Shown here piece after piece: positions 1 to 7,490 of a DNA stretch of 21,256 nt; the stretch's first letter is position 1, and the number at the start of each line of letters is the position of its first letter. Under the pieces are notes generated by a model, which saw only the letters and a program-made list of their open reading frames with translations, did not search any database and was not told where the DNA came from. Origin of the DNA: a virus; IMG/VR virus record IMGVR_UViG_3300042544_002011, positions 1 through 21,256 of that record, one strand, 5' to 3'. The position numbers and the translations under genes are program-made.

Positions 1-2155
1 CGTAAGTAACTCCTTCTTGCGCGTCATAAGAGTTAATGACTTTAGTTTTGTCCATTTCCACATACAAGTATCCATAAAACTCCATCGCATAATTATCTAA
101 AGAGTTTCTATCAAGAGTTGATCTTGTTATTGTTCTTAGGTTAGTCATGTTCAGCTCTTGATCATAAACTCCCTGAACAGTATATGCTGGGAAATTATCA
201 ATTAGCGAATCAAAATCTGTTTTATTTTCTGGAGATGTTGATGGCCCAGCAACAACAGACCAAGCAGAAGCCCAATCGCCACCTAAAGCGCCCAATTCTG
301 GAATAACTCCAGCATTAGCTTTTAATGCTTTATATGTTGACTGGAAAGCTGGAGCAGTTATCTCTGCCCAAAAAGAAGTATTGACTGCGTTATTTACTAT
401 AGGAAATGGCTGCGATTCTCTTATCGCATTTGCTGTTGAAGCAGTAGTGTATGTTTCCGTTGATGTTGCTCCTGAGATTACAAACTTAAATGTATTTGTA
501 GCTACTTCTGTAATTGTTCTTGTTCCGTTTGCATAAACAGTTCCCGTTAAACCATCAACGACTACAACGTTGCCAACACTTAACCCATGAGAAGAGCTTG
601 TTACCGTTACTGTATCTAAATTTCTTGTCGCAGCAGTAATTGGTTTTGGAGAATATCCTGATTCAGTAGCTACAAAATAACGCGTCACTACAGCTGTAGC
701 GTTATTAGCTGCTGCATATGAGCCGTCTCCAGTTCCACTAGCTAAAACATAAGTAAAAGTGTTTGATGCTGGAGTAGATGTTATTGTTTTCGATCCATTT
801 ACATTTGGGCTTCCAGTTATTCCTGTTACCTCCACAATGTTTCCAGCCGCATATCCGTGATTTGTTTTCGTTGTTACCGTAACAGTCAAACTTGATATAG
901 TCGCTCCAGAAATATAATTTGTGTGAAGGTATTTCGTAACTTCTTTCTTTACGAATTTGTACGATGAATCAAATGTTGGGAAGTTTAAATTAGCAAATTC
1001 TGTTGGACCCCATTTTATCAAAGTGTTAAGTGGGTATGTAACAAAGTAATTTGCGGAAGTATTGATTGCGTTTGTTGCCTTTGTCTTTAACTGAAATGGA
1101 ATTGGATCATACGATCTATACGCCAAACCATTTTGAAACGCAAACGCTGTTTCTATTGCGATTGCGCCTTTCTTTGTCGCGGACAATTCTTTCCAATCAT
1201 AAACAATATCAGGATTGTAAGTAGATATATCAGGATTAGATACAACTTCTCCATTTGTTTTAACAATAACTTCAACTGGATCAGTAGCAACTTTTGCAGC
1301 TGAACTTGTAATAACATTAATATAGGAGTTTAATATATTAATGCTTGAGAATGTTTCGCTTTCAGAGTCGTTTGCTGATTGGTTGGTAGAGAATCCATCG
1401 GCATTTAAATTATAAGGAGATGGAGCTTCATCTTCTGAAACCAATTCAGTATAATCATTGATCGCCTTATCAGCAGGAGTCATCAACTGTTTAATGTCTG
1501 TGGCTAATGGATAATGGTTGGTTGCCGCACTAATTTGCGATGATCCCACTAACAATCTTCCATATCCAACAGGAACAGCTTGTCCTTGAGATACGTTGCT
1601 AGGTTTGTTGCCAAAAAGATAAGATTTGCCGCCAGCAGCTACTTCCTGATTAAAGTCTGGTTTAGGCTGCGGAAACAACAAAGTCATAACTCCTTGAATA
1701 GCCAATCCAGCTCCTATTGCCGCCACAGCGCCGCTCAACCCAGCTAAAGAACCAGCCGCTGTAGTTGCTACCGCTCCAGCAACACCCGCTGTGGTTCCTG
1801 CTGAAAAAATACCCAAACCAGCAAAACCAAGTCCTCCAGTCATTGCGATTAAAGCTACGCCAGCAGCCAACATCAATATGCCTCCTGAATTGCTTCCAGC
1901 GCCCCAAACAACAGGAACGATGTGCATTTCTTTTGGAGCCTTTTCAATATAAAGCTCTTTAGGATTACTTAATACTTCATCATCTATAACTATTCTGTAT
2001 AAAACTCCTTTGATAGCTAATTTTTTAACAGTATTAGCAAAGTTTTTTTTATTAGCGTTGATAGCTGAAAATACTTCTTTTGGAGAACTAATGTTTAAAT
2101 TAAAACATTCTCCAAATAAGTTACGCAACTCTCCATGTAAATATACGTTAGTCAT
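1..2155 (-). CDS. Lambda gpI-like tail-tip assembly protein with long repeat-bearing C-terminal extension (3' end outside window)
   Basis: The open frame runs from ATG at 2155 off the left edge (718 codons, no stop). Residues 1-80 look like the small ubiquitin-like N-terminal domain of lambda gpI (start MTNVYLHGELRNLFG). Residues about 87-161 are a Gly/Ala-rich hydrophobic stretch. Near residues 193-205 stands VPVGYGRLLVGS, a hallmark of gpI/TipI proteins. Lambda gpI is only about 220 residues, so at least 500 residues here are an extension. It contains two tandem 65-70 residue beta-rich repeats and further Ser/Thr/Asn-rich sequence. The start overlaps the stop of the JAMM gene by 8 bases with no clear Shine-Dalgarno, suggesting translational coupling. 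The order L-K-I matches lambda, so a gpJ-like receptor-binding protein is expected beyond the left edge. Alternatively the extension is itself part of the tip or fibre. The gpI assignment is from motif and order; the role of the extension is inference. Confidence 0.8.
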   Translation of the reverse strand, partial: MTNVYLHGELRNLFGECFNLNISSPKEVFSAINANKKNFANTVKKLAIKGVLYRIVIDDEVLSNPKELYIEKAPKEMHIVPVVWGAGSNSGGILMLAAGVALIAMTGGLGFAGLGIFSAGTTAGVAGAVATTAAGSLAGLSGAVAAIGAGLAIQGVMTLLFPQPKPDFNQEVAAGGKSYLFGNKPSNVSQGQAVPVGYGRLLVGSSQISAATNHYPLATDIKQLMTPADKAINDYTELVSEDEAPSPYNLNADGFSTNQSANDSESETFSSINILNSYINVITSSAAKVATDPVEVIVKTNGEVVSNPDISTYNPDIVYDWKELSATKKGAIAIETAFAFQNGLAYRSYDPIPFQLKTKATNAINTSANYFVTYPLNTLIKWGPTEFANLNFPTFDSSYKFVKKEVTKYLHTNYISGATISSLTVTVTTKTNHGYAAGNIVEVTGITGSPNVNGSKTITSTPASNTFTYVLASGTGDGSYAAANNATAVVTRYFVATESGYSPKPITAATRNLDTVTVTSSSHGLSVGNVVVVDGLTGTVYANGTRTITEVATNTFKFVISGATSTETYTTASTANAIRESQPFPIVNNAVNTSFWAEITAPAFQSTYKALKANAGVIPELGALGGDWASAWSVVAGPSTSPENKTDFDSLIDNFPAYTVQGVYDQELNMTNLRTITRSTLDRNSLDNYAMEFYGYLYVEMDKTKVINSYDAQEGVTY
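427..898 (-). repeat. Two tandem 65-70 residue beta-type repeats inside the gpI-like protein
   Basis: On the minus strand, 898-700 and 624-427 encode two copies of one pattern: (S/D)xxTVTVT, a Gly-His or His-Gly turn, (A/S)xGNxVxVxGxxG, then NGxxTIT and NTFxxV. The first copy contains NHGYAAGNIVEVTGITGSP and the second SSHGLSVGNVVVVDGLTG. The DNA is diverged, so this is an old protein-level duplication. Such repeats are common in exposed phage structural proteins; a surface or spacer role here is inference. Confidence 0.75.
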
Positions 2156-2510
2156 AGTATTTTTTGAGCATTTCTATATACTCTTTATTTACATGAGGAA
2201 CCTTGGGAACGATAAGATTAAATTTTTCTGTTTGTTTGCTGTAAATCAAGTAAGGAATACATGAATTTTCGCAGTTGAATCTATCAAATTTAGATTCATC
2301 TTCTTCTGTCTTTGGATGAGTATGATAAATAGCAGCAAGCTTTCCGCTTTTGATTTGCTTGATAACTTCTAAAGGATGAATCTCAAATACGTCGTTTTCG
2401 TAAACAGCGATATTTTTTGCTGGTTCAGTTTTGATTTCGCCGTTTTCAATATAGACGAATCCACAAACCTCAACACTAGATGTAGCTGCGTGATCAATAA
2501 TAGATTTCAT
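2148..2510 (-). CDS. JAMM/JAB metallopeptidase-type tail assembly protein (lambda gpK N-terminal domain, stand-alone)
   Basis: This 120-residue protein carries an intact JAMM zinc site: Glu14 in EVCGF, then HTHP with His63 and His65, Ser73 and Asp76, exactly H-x-H-x7-S-x2-D. It matches the N-terminal JAB domain of lambda gpK, which acts in tail-tip assembly. The C-terminal NlpC/P60 peptidase half of lambda gpK is absent, and the protein ends soon after the JAMM fold. The start lies 2 bases after the stop of the gpL-like gene, and the stop overlaps the gpI-like start, so the three genes form one coupled unit. Metal binding and peptidase activity follow from the family; the biological substrate is unknown. 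Confidence 0.85.
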   Translation of the reverse strand: MKSIIDHAATSSVEVCGFVYIENGEIKTEPAKNIAVYENDVFEIHPLEVIKQIKSGKLAAIYHTHPKTEEDESKFDRFNCENSCIPYLIYSKQTEKFNLIVPKVPHVNKEYIEMLKKYYD

Positions 2511-2512
2511 GG

Positions 2513-4030
2513 TTATTGTTGAGACATTCCGTATTCTTCTGTACCGGGGAATCCGCCAAAAGGAAGTCCATCTTGATTTCCAAATCTCAATTTGCAGCCT
2601 TTAATACTCTTGGAGCATTGGTCGGGAATCCAATATTCTTTATTGAAGTATGGATCTTTTGTACTGCTAGATGTATGGTTTTTAGCGCAAACAAATACTT
2701 TATGAATCGGCTCCCAATTTGGAATTGCGTTAATATCAGATTTAGTTACTTTGATATTGTGATTTTCTCTATAAACATAATCGCCAACTTTGTAATTATA
2801 GTTAGAAATCCATTTGTCCCTGTTGACTAATAAACCAAAAGTTGATTCATTAATGCCTACATATCTAGAGATTGCGGAGTCTGTTCCAAATCTTTGAGCG
2901 CTTGTTAATGTTGAAGCCTCATCCGCATCGTAGTAGTACCTAGAAACAGGAACAGCTGCCCATGATGTAACCGCTGGCGGTTTATAGTAAATAGTTAAAG
3001 CTCCACCATCTCCTTGATTATACCATCTAATTAAAACTCTATGATAACCTTCTTTTAAGAAAATAGTTCCTTCTTCTTGTGGAGCGGTTGTATTTTGTGG
3101 ACCACTACCATAATCTCCAGCAATTACGTCGCCATCAATAAATAATTCAGCAGCATCATCAGGATCAACTCCAAGAGAGTAGCTTCCAGCTTGCCCTTTA
3201 TCTACTTTGAAGTAACCGAGAAATTCAGTAAATACATAAGTATCGTTTGTCACTGTAACAGAACTAACGGCAGATTCAGAAGAGAATGTCGCTTGAGCAA
3301 TTTTGGTAGTAAACTCAGAAGAATTTGCTGGAGAATCTGGACTACCAGTAGTTGTGTAAACTCTTTTTAAAAGACCTGCTCTAAAATCAGTTGCAACAGA
3401 AAGTCTTAAATCGTTCTCGTCCGCAACAGGCGCGCCCATATAACGGCATCCGTTACCTCTATAATGAAAAGAACAATAACGAGACATTACAATTCTTTTT
3501 GGGAAATTTACTCCATCAAGTTCAAGCGGCGAAGCTAACTCAAATTCTACAACAGCTTTATTTTCACTAGAGCGTCTTAGAATAAAGAAAACTTGATCTT
3601 CTAAGCCCGCTTTTGGATCGGCGCTTCCATAAGGATTAGCTCCAAGTGGTTTAGCCGCTGTTGGCGAAAAGTTTTTATCGTCAAGAAATTTAACAAATGT
3701 GCGCTTTCTTACCACTTTTGCGCCAACTAAGTTGTTATATCTTCTGATTAAGTTAGATACGAAGAAGTCTTGATTAGAAACTGCTAATTTTGGTCTAGGA
3801 AGTGTTCCGTCGCCTTTACTCTCAAACCCAGAACTTTGAATTGGAAATGGCGCATACTCTTCACCTTGCCAATAAACCGAACCTTCTATTCCATTAGTGC
3901 CGCCATGAATGTAAAGTTTCTCATCAGGAAAGTTAACGTAATCATAGTAAATGACAAAAAACTCTAGCAGCGCGGATGGTTCCAGCGAGAATAGAGCAGT
4001 ATTGACTAAATGGTTAGATTCCCTTGACAT
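2513..4030 (-). CDS. Lambda gpL-like minor tail protein (Fe-S type) with inserted PA14-like and CBM-like domains
   Basis: At 505 residues this is about twice the length of lambda gpL (about 232). The N-terminal part has the gpL pattern: FELASPLELDGVNFPKR, then C186 SFHYRGNG C195, and near the end C472 SKSIKG C479 KLRFG followed by LPFGGFPG. Spacings of 9 and 7 between Cys pairs equal those of the lambda gpL cluster ligands as I recall them (173/182 and 205/212). About 255 extra residues lie between the two pairs. Residues about 262-352 resemble a PA14 domain (FLGYFKVDKG, YSLGVDPDDAAELFIDG, GYHRVLIRWYNQG). Residues about 405-470 resemble a small carbohydrate-binding module (YKVGDYVYRENHNIKV, NWEP, EYWIPDQ). 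The protein should sit at the tail tip; binding surface sugars is inference. The start is preceded by AAAGGA and a TATAAT box. Confidence 0.85.
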   Translation of the reverse strand: MSRESNHLVNTALFSLEPSALLEFFVIYYDYVNFPDEKLYIHGGTNGIEGSVYWQGEEYAPFPIQSSGFESKGDGTLPRPKLAVSNQDFFVSNLIRRYNNLVGAKVVRKRTFVKFLDDKNFSPTAAKPLGANPYGSADPKAGLEDQVFFILRRSSENKAVVEFELASPLELDGVNFPKRIVMSRYCSFHYRGNGCRYMGAPVADENDLRLSVATDFRAGLLKRVYTTTGSPDSPANSSEFTTKIAQATFSSESAVSSVTVTNDTYVFTEFLGYFKVDKGQAGSYSLGVDPDDAAELFIDGDVIAGDYGSGPQNTTAPQEEGTIFLKEGYHRVLIRWYNQGDGGALTIYYKPPAVTSWAAVPVSRYYYDADEASTLTSAQRFGTDSAISRYVGINESTFGLLVNRDKWISNYNYKVGDYVYRENHNIKVTKSDINAIPNWEPIHKVFVCAKNHTSSSTKDPYFNKEYWIPDQCSKSIKGCKLRFGNQDGLPFGGFPGTEEYGMSQQ

Positions 4031-4054
4031 TTCCTTTTACCTTTAGATTATATT
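4024..4054 (+). promoter_or_regulatory. Divergent promoter for the rightward 4061-13349 block
   Basis: TTGACA at 4024-4029 (inside the start of the gpL-like gene) is followed 19 bases later by TATATT at 4049-4054. The ATG at 4061 is only 6 bases after the -10 box, so a transcript from here would have almost no leader. It overlaps the leftward TATAAT, giving a compact switch between tail genes and the rightward genes. Confidence 0.45.
4047..4052 (-). promoter_or_regulatory. -10 box for the tail-tip unit
   Basis: The minus strand reads a perfect TATAAT whose 3' end lies 16 bases before the gpL-like ATG, followed by AAAGGAA as ribosome-binding site. No good -35 hexamer is visible at the normal distance, which would lie inside the divergent gene, so the box may need a phage factor. 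Position and consensus match are direct; activity is inferred. Confidence 0.45.
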
Positions 4055-4060
4055 ACACCC

Positions 4061-4543
4061 ATGAGTCAGAAAAACCATATAAAAATAGACTCTTTCAAAA
4101 TAACTAGAATGTATTTAAACGACATTCCAGAAGTTCTAAAACTCGCCATATCAGCGCAATCCAAATTCGGAGTTACTTCAACAGTAGCTCCTTCTTTGTT
4201 TTTTAGGGAAATCGGCGCGATACTTCAAAAAAACGCCATCACTTCATTTGTTTTCAGAGACATGAAAGATAGAATTTTTGCCGCTTTCGTTATCTCTCCA
4301 ATTACAACAGCATCGGCTGAGATTGCTCACGTTTTCGTTGACAGTCGAGTTATCCAAACTACAGAGATGCAGCAAGCGTTTAAAGACAAACTTGAAGAAC
4401 TCAAATACAAAGAGATCGCCGCAAATGTAATGAAAAGCCGTAAAAGATACAGTATCTACGTTAAATTTTTAAATACTTACGGTTTCAATGAAATAGCAAA
4501 TGACAATGATGCTTATTTAAAACTTATTTATAGAAAAAGTTAA
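4061..4543 (+). CDS. GNAT acetyltransferase-like protein
   Basis: This 160-residue protein has the size and alternating helix/strand order of a GNAT N-acetyltransferase. It begins with a basic strand and an N-terminal helix (ITRMYLNDIPEVLKLA). Central strands follow (FVFRDMKDRIFAAFVISPI, then AEIAHVFVDSRV), and the C-terminus is typical (YVKFLNTYGFNEIAND). The usual acetyl-CoA pyrophosphate loop (Q/R-x-x-G-x-G/A) is not clear; the equivalent region reads RVIQTTEMQQAF, so activity is uncertain. It is the first gene of the rightward block, with its ATG very close to the putative -10 box and no Shine-Dalgarno. Possible roles, such as modifying a host protein or a small molecule, cannot be chosen from sequence. 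It could also be a non-catalytic relative. Confidence 0.5.
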   Translation: MSQKNHIKIDSFKITRMYLNDIPEVLKLAISAQSKFGVTSTVAPSLFFREIGAILQKNAITSFVFRDMKDRIFAAFVISPITTASAEIAHVFVDSRVIQTTEMQQAFKDKLEELKYKEIAANVMKSRKRYSIYVKFLNTYGFNEIANDNDAYLKLIYRKS

Positions 4544-4562
4544 AGTTAATGTAATAATCATA

Positions 4563-4949
4563 ATGATTATGAACAAAATTAAATTATTCATCGTTTCGTT
4601 AACTCTAGCTCTTTTGGCTACCAATGCTCAGGCTGGTATCCCATTTTATCTTGAGTCCAAGAATAACACCTCCGCTACTAACTGGAATACCCAAACATAT
4701 TCCCATGAAGCTCGCGTTGGCGTAGCTTATCCTTGGGTTTATGCCGAAGTTGGCAAAGGTCGCCAATACGTCAACTCCTTTAACAAGGGCGAAAACATGG
4801 ACACCTTTGAAGTTGGTACGAAGATCACCGTCAAAAAGGTTGATGTTAAGCTCAAGTTTGAAGGAAGCAACGGCAAGCGTTTAAATTCTAAATTGCCGTC
4901 AAAATTCCTTGACACAGGCGGCGAAGTCCGCATTAGATATAACTTCTAA
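4563..4949 (+). CDS. Small secreted, outer-membrane barrel-like protein
   Basis: The N-terminus is a clear Sec signal peptide: MNKIK, a hydrophobic core (LFIVSLTLALLA), then cleavage after TNAQA. The mature part (about 104 residues) alternates polar and apolar residues (VGVAYPWVYAEVG, VKKVDVKLKFEG, GGEVRIRYNF). It ends in Phe, a feature of outer-membrane beta-barrels that use the BAM complex. It is short for a full barrel, so it may be a half barrel, an oligomeric barrel or a periplasmic beta protein. A second ATG two codons downstream (4569) would give a more standard signal start. The next gene begins in its stop codon (TAATG). No family is recognised; surface exclusion or receptor masking is possible but unproven. 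Confidence 0.7.
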   Translation: MIMNKIKLFIVSLTLALLATNAQAGIPFYLESKNNTSATNWNTQTYSHEARVGVAYPWVYAEVGKGRQYVNSFNKGENMDTFEVGTKITVKKVDVKLKFEGSNGKRLNSKLPSKFLDTGGEVRIRYNF

Positions 4950-5374
4950 TGAAGTTTGATCGTCTCGTAAACCTAGCAAAAAACCTAATTATCTATGACG
5001 ACACTGGAATCCGGTGTCGTCATTTTGCTTTTATACTGCACAAGAATCGTGTCGTTTCCATCGGAAGAAACTCAAATAAGTCTCATCCGATAAACAGAAA
5101 GTACGGTTACTTTGAAGGAAGCGGCATCCATGCCGAAGCGTGCGCCGTCATTAAATCTGGCAAGGTTGATCACTCAAAAAATACTTTAGTTACATTTCGT
5201 ATTGACAGAAACGAAAAAATAGCTATGGGTAAACCTTGCAAACACTGCCAAAAGCTTTTGGGCGATGTAATTTTCAAAGAAATTTACTACTCAAATGAAC
5301 AAGGCGAATTCACAAAATTTAATGAAAATCTTAATCATCGAAAGCACAAGCAAGAGAAAGCCGCTGTCAAATGA
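4949..5374 (+). CDS. Cytidine/deoxycytidylate deaminase-fold protein
   Basis: This 141-residue protein shows the zinc deaminase signature. GIHAEACAV has His61 and Glu63 as metal ligand and proton shuttle, and KPCKHCQKLL supplies Cys97 and Cys100. The spacing of about 34 residues between the motifs fits small CDA/dCMP-deaminase folds. Which base or nucleotide it acts on cannot be read from the sequence; a phage nucleotide-metabolism enzyme or a base modifier are both possible. The start is the A of the preceding TAA (TAATG), so it is coupled to the secreted protein gene. The 3' end overlaps the best start of the next gene by 53 bases, which is unusually long. Confidence 0.75.
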   Translation: MKFDRLVNLAKNLIIYDDTGIRCRHFAFILHKNRVVSIGRNSNKSHPINRKYGYFEGSGIHAEACAVIKSGKVDHSKNTLVTFRIDRNEKIAMGKPCKHCQKLLGDVIFKEIYYSNEQGEFTKFNENLNHRKHKQEKAAVK

Positions 5375-6311
5375 GTTTGACGATACATCAATCGTTCATT
5401 GCCGTAACAGCTTGATTCTGGCCGAGGCACTCGGCGCAGACTTATTGGATGGCGAATACAAACTGCCACAAATCTTAGCCAACCAGTATGACGTAATCAT
5501 TTGCGCGTATGCGTCGCCGTATATGCCTCATGTTCCTTACCGCGAGATTCTAACAAAGAATCCAAACGCGAGGTATGTTTGGCTAGTTAACGACCATGAC
5601 ATTGAAGACAATCAGCTTCTTCGTTACGGCGTAATCAATCATGGATTAAAGTATGACATGATCTGCAATAATCCTCGTAGCGGTTATCGCCACTGGATTC
5701 TCAACAAGAACATCGCGGGCAAAAAGCTGAATGACTTTATCATTGAGTGGCTCACTGTCAATCTCAACTCCTTGATTATGGATACGCGCAATCCTACGAA
5801 TCCTGCCGACAAGGACGGCATCATTTATTACGGCACTTATCGCAAGCACCGCCAAGTTTCTTTCGAGAAGTTCTTAACAGAAGGCGTTTCTCTTTCTTGC
5901 TCGCCAAAAAACGTCAAGAAATTCCAAGCGATCAACTGCAAATGCACTTACGTTGAAAAGTTATCTTGGAAGAAGAACGAAGAGGATTTACGCAAATATA
6001 AATACTCGATCTACATTGAAGATTTGCACACTCATTCAAACTACGCTTTCTTGGCGAATCGTTTCTATGAGTCTTTAATGAATGATGTTGTTATGTTGTT
6101 CGACGCTGGATGCGAAAATACTATTAAAAACTGCGGCTATAACTTATCTCCTAATATCATTATTGATGAAAAAAGATTGTCAAAAGGCTTGACAAATTAT
6201 GTTTCATCATTGAACTACGAGGAAGAACTTAAACATCAACGGCAGTTTGTCCAACAAGCTTTCCTTGAAAAAACCACAGCCATTCAAAACATTAAAGATT
6301 TCTTAACATGA
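5322..6311 (+). CDS. GT-B type glycosyltransferase-like protein
   Basis: From ATG 5322 the protein starts MKILIIESTSKRKP, a typical first Rossmann strand; an in-frame ATG at 5295 would add nine polar residues and lengthen the overlap, so 5322 is preferred. Further parts fit a GT-B fold: YDVIICAYASPYMPHVPYRE and YVWLVNDHD in the N-terminal half, and DGIIYYGTYRKHR opening the C-terminal half. Late in the protein comes YSIYIEDLHTHSNY...ANRFYESLMNDVVMLFD. This matches the acidic and 'bad at hiding' segment around the sugar-nucleotide site of GT-B enzymes (fucosyltransferase-like or GT4-like). Acceptor and donor are unknown. Phage GTs may modify phage DNA, virion proteins or host surface. It overlaps the deaminase gene and is followed by an ATGA junction. 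Confidence 0.65.
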   Translation: MKILIIESTSKRKPLSNEFDDTSIVHCRNSLILAEALGADLLDGEYKLPQILANQYDVIICAYASPYMPHVPYREILTKNPNARYVWLVNDHDIEDNQLLRYGVINHGLKYDMICNNPRSGYRHWILNKNIAGKKLNDFIIEWLTVNLNSLIMDTRNPTNPADKDGIIYYGTYRKHRQVSFEKFLTEGVSLSCSPKNVKKFQAINCKCTYVEKLSWKKNEEDLRKYKYSIYIEDLHTHSNYAFLANRFYESLMNDVVMLFDAGCENTIKNCGYNLSPNIIIDEKRLSKGLTNYVSSLNYEEELKHQRQFVQQAFLEKTTAIQNIKDFLT

Positions 6312-6622
6312 AATACGAAGTTACATTCGCCCTCACAGAAAAGTCGCGCAAGCATCTTAACCTTCAAGAACTTACGCTTTATAAAGCCTCGATTATTTCC
6401 ACAAATGATCTCGATGATACAAAACTAATGCTTCTTATCACCTTGTCCGAAGAAGGTCTTCCAATCGAAACCCCAAGAAGATTTGAAATGGAAGTTAAGA
6501 ATATTGGATTCGGCCTTGAGAAATTAAGAATTCTCGGCTGGCTCGCAACAACCGATTATGTTTGCGACTGTATGATTACCCTTCACTCTTTTCAACAGCC
6601 TGAAACCGGATGGAAAAGCTAA
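6308..6622 (+). CDS. Hypothetical phage protein (104 aa)
   Basis: This compact protein of about 104 residues starts in an ATGA junction with the glycosyltransferase gene. It alternates charged and apolar residues and looks alpha/beta (KYEVTFALTEKSRKHLNLQ, then LMLLITLSEEGLP, then FGLEKLRILGWLATTDY). It has one Cys pair (VCDC) near residue 85. No signal peptide or membrane segment is visible, and no family is recognised. It is probably transcribed and translated with its neighbours. Confidence 0.7.
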   Translation: MKYEVTFALTEKSRKHLNLQELTLYKASIISTNDLDDTKLMLLITLSEEGLPIETPRRFEMEVKNIGFGLEKLRILGWLATTDYVCDCMITLHSFQQPETGWKS

Positions 6623-6840
6623 TGAGTAAATACCTCGTTAAAAAAACCCACACTCTTCATTGTTTTAATTACGGCGAAAATATTCAAACTGTTCTTCCTG
6701 TATTTTCAGGAGACATTCTTAATGTTTTCTCTAAGTCTAAAGACTTATTCGATCAAGGAGTAGAGTATTGGGACTTTACAAAAAATTGGAGCGCAAAGAT
6801 CGACGCTGAAACACTATCTGCTTTGGAGGAAATACAATGA
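6622..6840 (+). CDS. Hypothetical phage protein (72 aa)
   Basis: ATG at 6622 lies in a TAATG junction with the previous stop and gives MSKYLVKKTHTLHCF; an upstream in-frame ATG at 6610 would add only MEKL. The small acidic protein contains aromatic motifs (VEYWDFTKNWSAKID) and no recognisable domain. Its last codons hold a strong GGAGG ribosome-binding site for the next gene. Confidence 0.65.
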   Translation: MSKYLVKKTHTLHCFNYGENIQTVLPVFSGDILNVFSKSKDLFDQGVEYWDFTKNWSAKIDAETLSALEEIQ

Positions 6841-7490
6841 TGACTTACGAAGAACAAGAAACAATTTTGTTTACAGAATTTTCTAAAGTAAAAAAAGATT
6901 TTGAATCTGTTTTAAAAAAGAAAATTACTCGTAAAAACTTTAAAGAAGCTATTGTTGATTTAACTAAAATCGCAGTCAACACTCAATTTGATTCAGAGAT
7001 TGATGCGGACATTAGAGAAAGACTATCTGTATTTTTCGCTGTTTGCCAGCCTTATCTTGGTGAGGTTATTTGGTCCAAGATAAAAGAAAAAACTCTTAAG
7101 ATCAGTATTGATTACGGTGATGACGCAATGGTTAGCTGGAATATTCCAGTAGAAACATTTTTTATAAATCAAAAACAATTTGAACTATCTCTTGGAATGT
7201 TAATCAGCAGCTTTAAGGATTGCTTCCTTGGTCTTTTCCTGTGCCCAGAATTGCGCGAAGCAGTTATGCAGGGCGACGAACTAGCGGTTAAAGCTCTTTA
7301 CTCCTCCTTCTCCAGACCATCTATGGAATCAACAGTTATTAATCTCAAGCTGTTTAAAGAATGTTTCCCTGATTTCTATGAGCATATCACTACCAAGTTA
7401 GATATTATGAAGGTAGAAGATATGAACGAGTTTATCAAAAATAAAAATAAAGAGTCCAAAGCCCCAGCAAAAAAGCGTAAAAAGAAGTAA
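6837..7490 (+). CDS. Hypothetical phage protein with basic C-terminal tail
   Basis: This 217-residue soluble protein begins MMTYEEQETILFTEFSKVKK. It has a largely helical N-terminal third rich in Lys and Glu, then a mixed domain (DDAMVSWNIPVETFFINQKQFEL, then SFKDCFLGLFLCPELREAV). A disordered lysine-rich tail follows (APAKKRKKK), which suggests contact with nucleic acid or another polyanion. GGAGG lies 7 bases before the start. Junctions on both sides are ATGA or TAATG. No family is recognised. Confidence 0.75.
   Translation: MMTYEEQETILFTEFSKVKKDFESVLKKKITRKNFKEAIVDLTKIAVNTQFDSEIDADIRERLSVFFAVCQPYLGEVIWSKIKEKTLKISIDYGDDAMVSWNIPVETFFINQKQFELSLGMLISSFKDCFLGLFLCPELREAVMQGDELAVKALYSSFSRPSMESTVINLKLFKECFPDFYEHITTKLDIMKVEDMNEFIKNKNKESKAPAKKRKKK

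Noticed and set aside
5295-5321. Upstream start for the glycosyltransferase
   Set aside because: It adds nine polar residues before the first Rossmann strand and enlarges an already long overlap.
6191-6196. TTGACA inside the glycosyltransferase gene, and a similar box near 12576 in the cyclase
   Set aside because: No suitably spaced -10 box and no gene start downstream.
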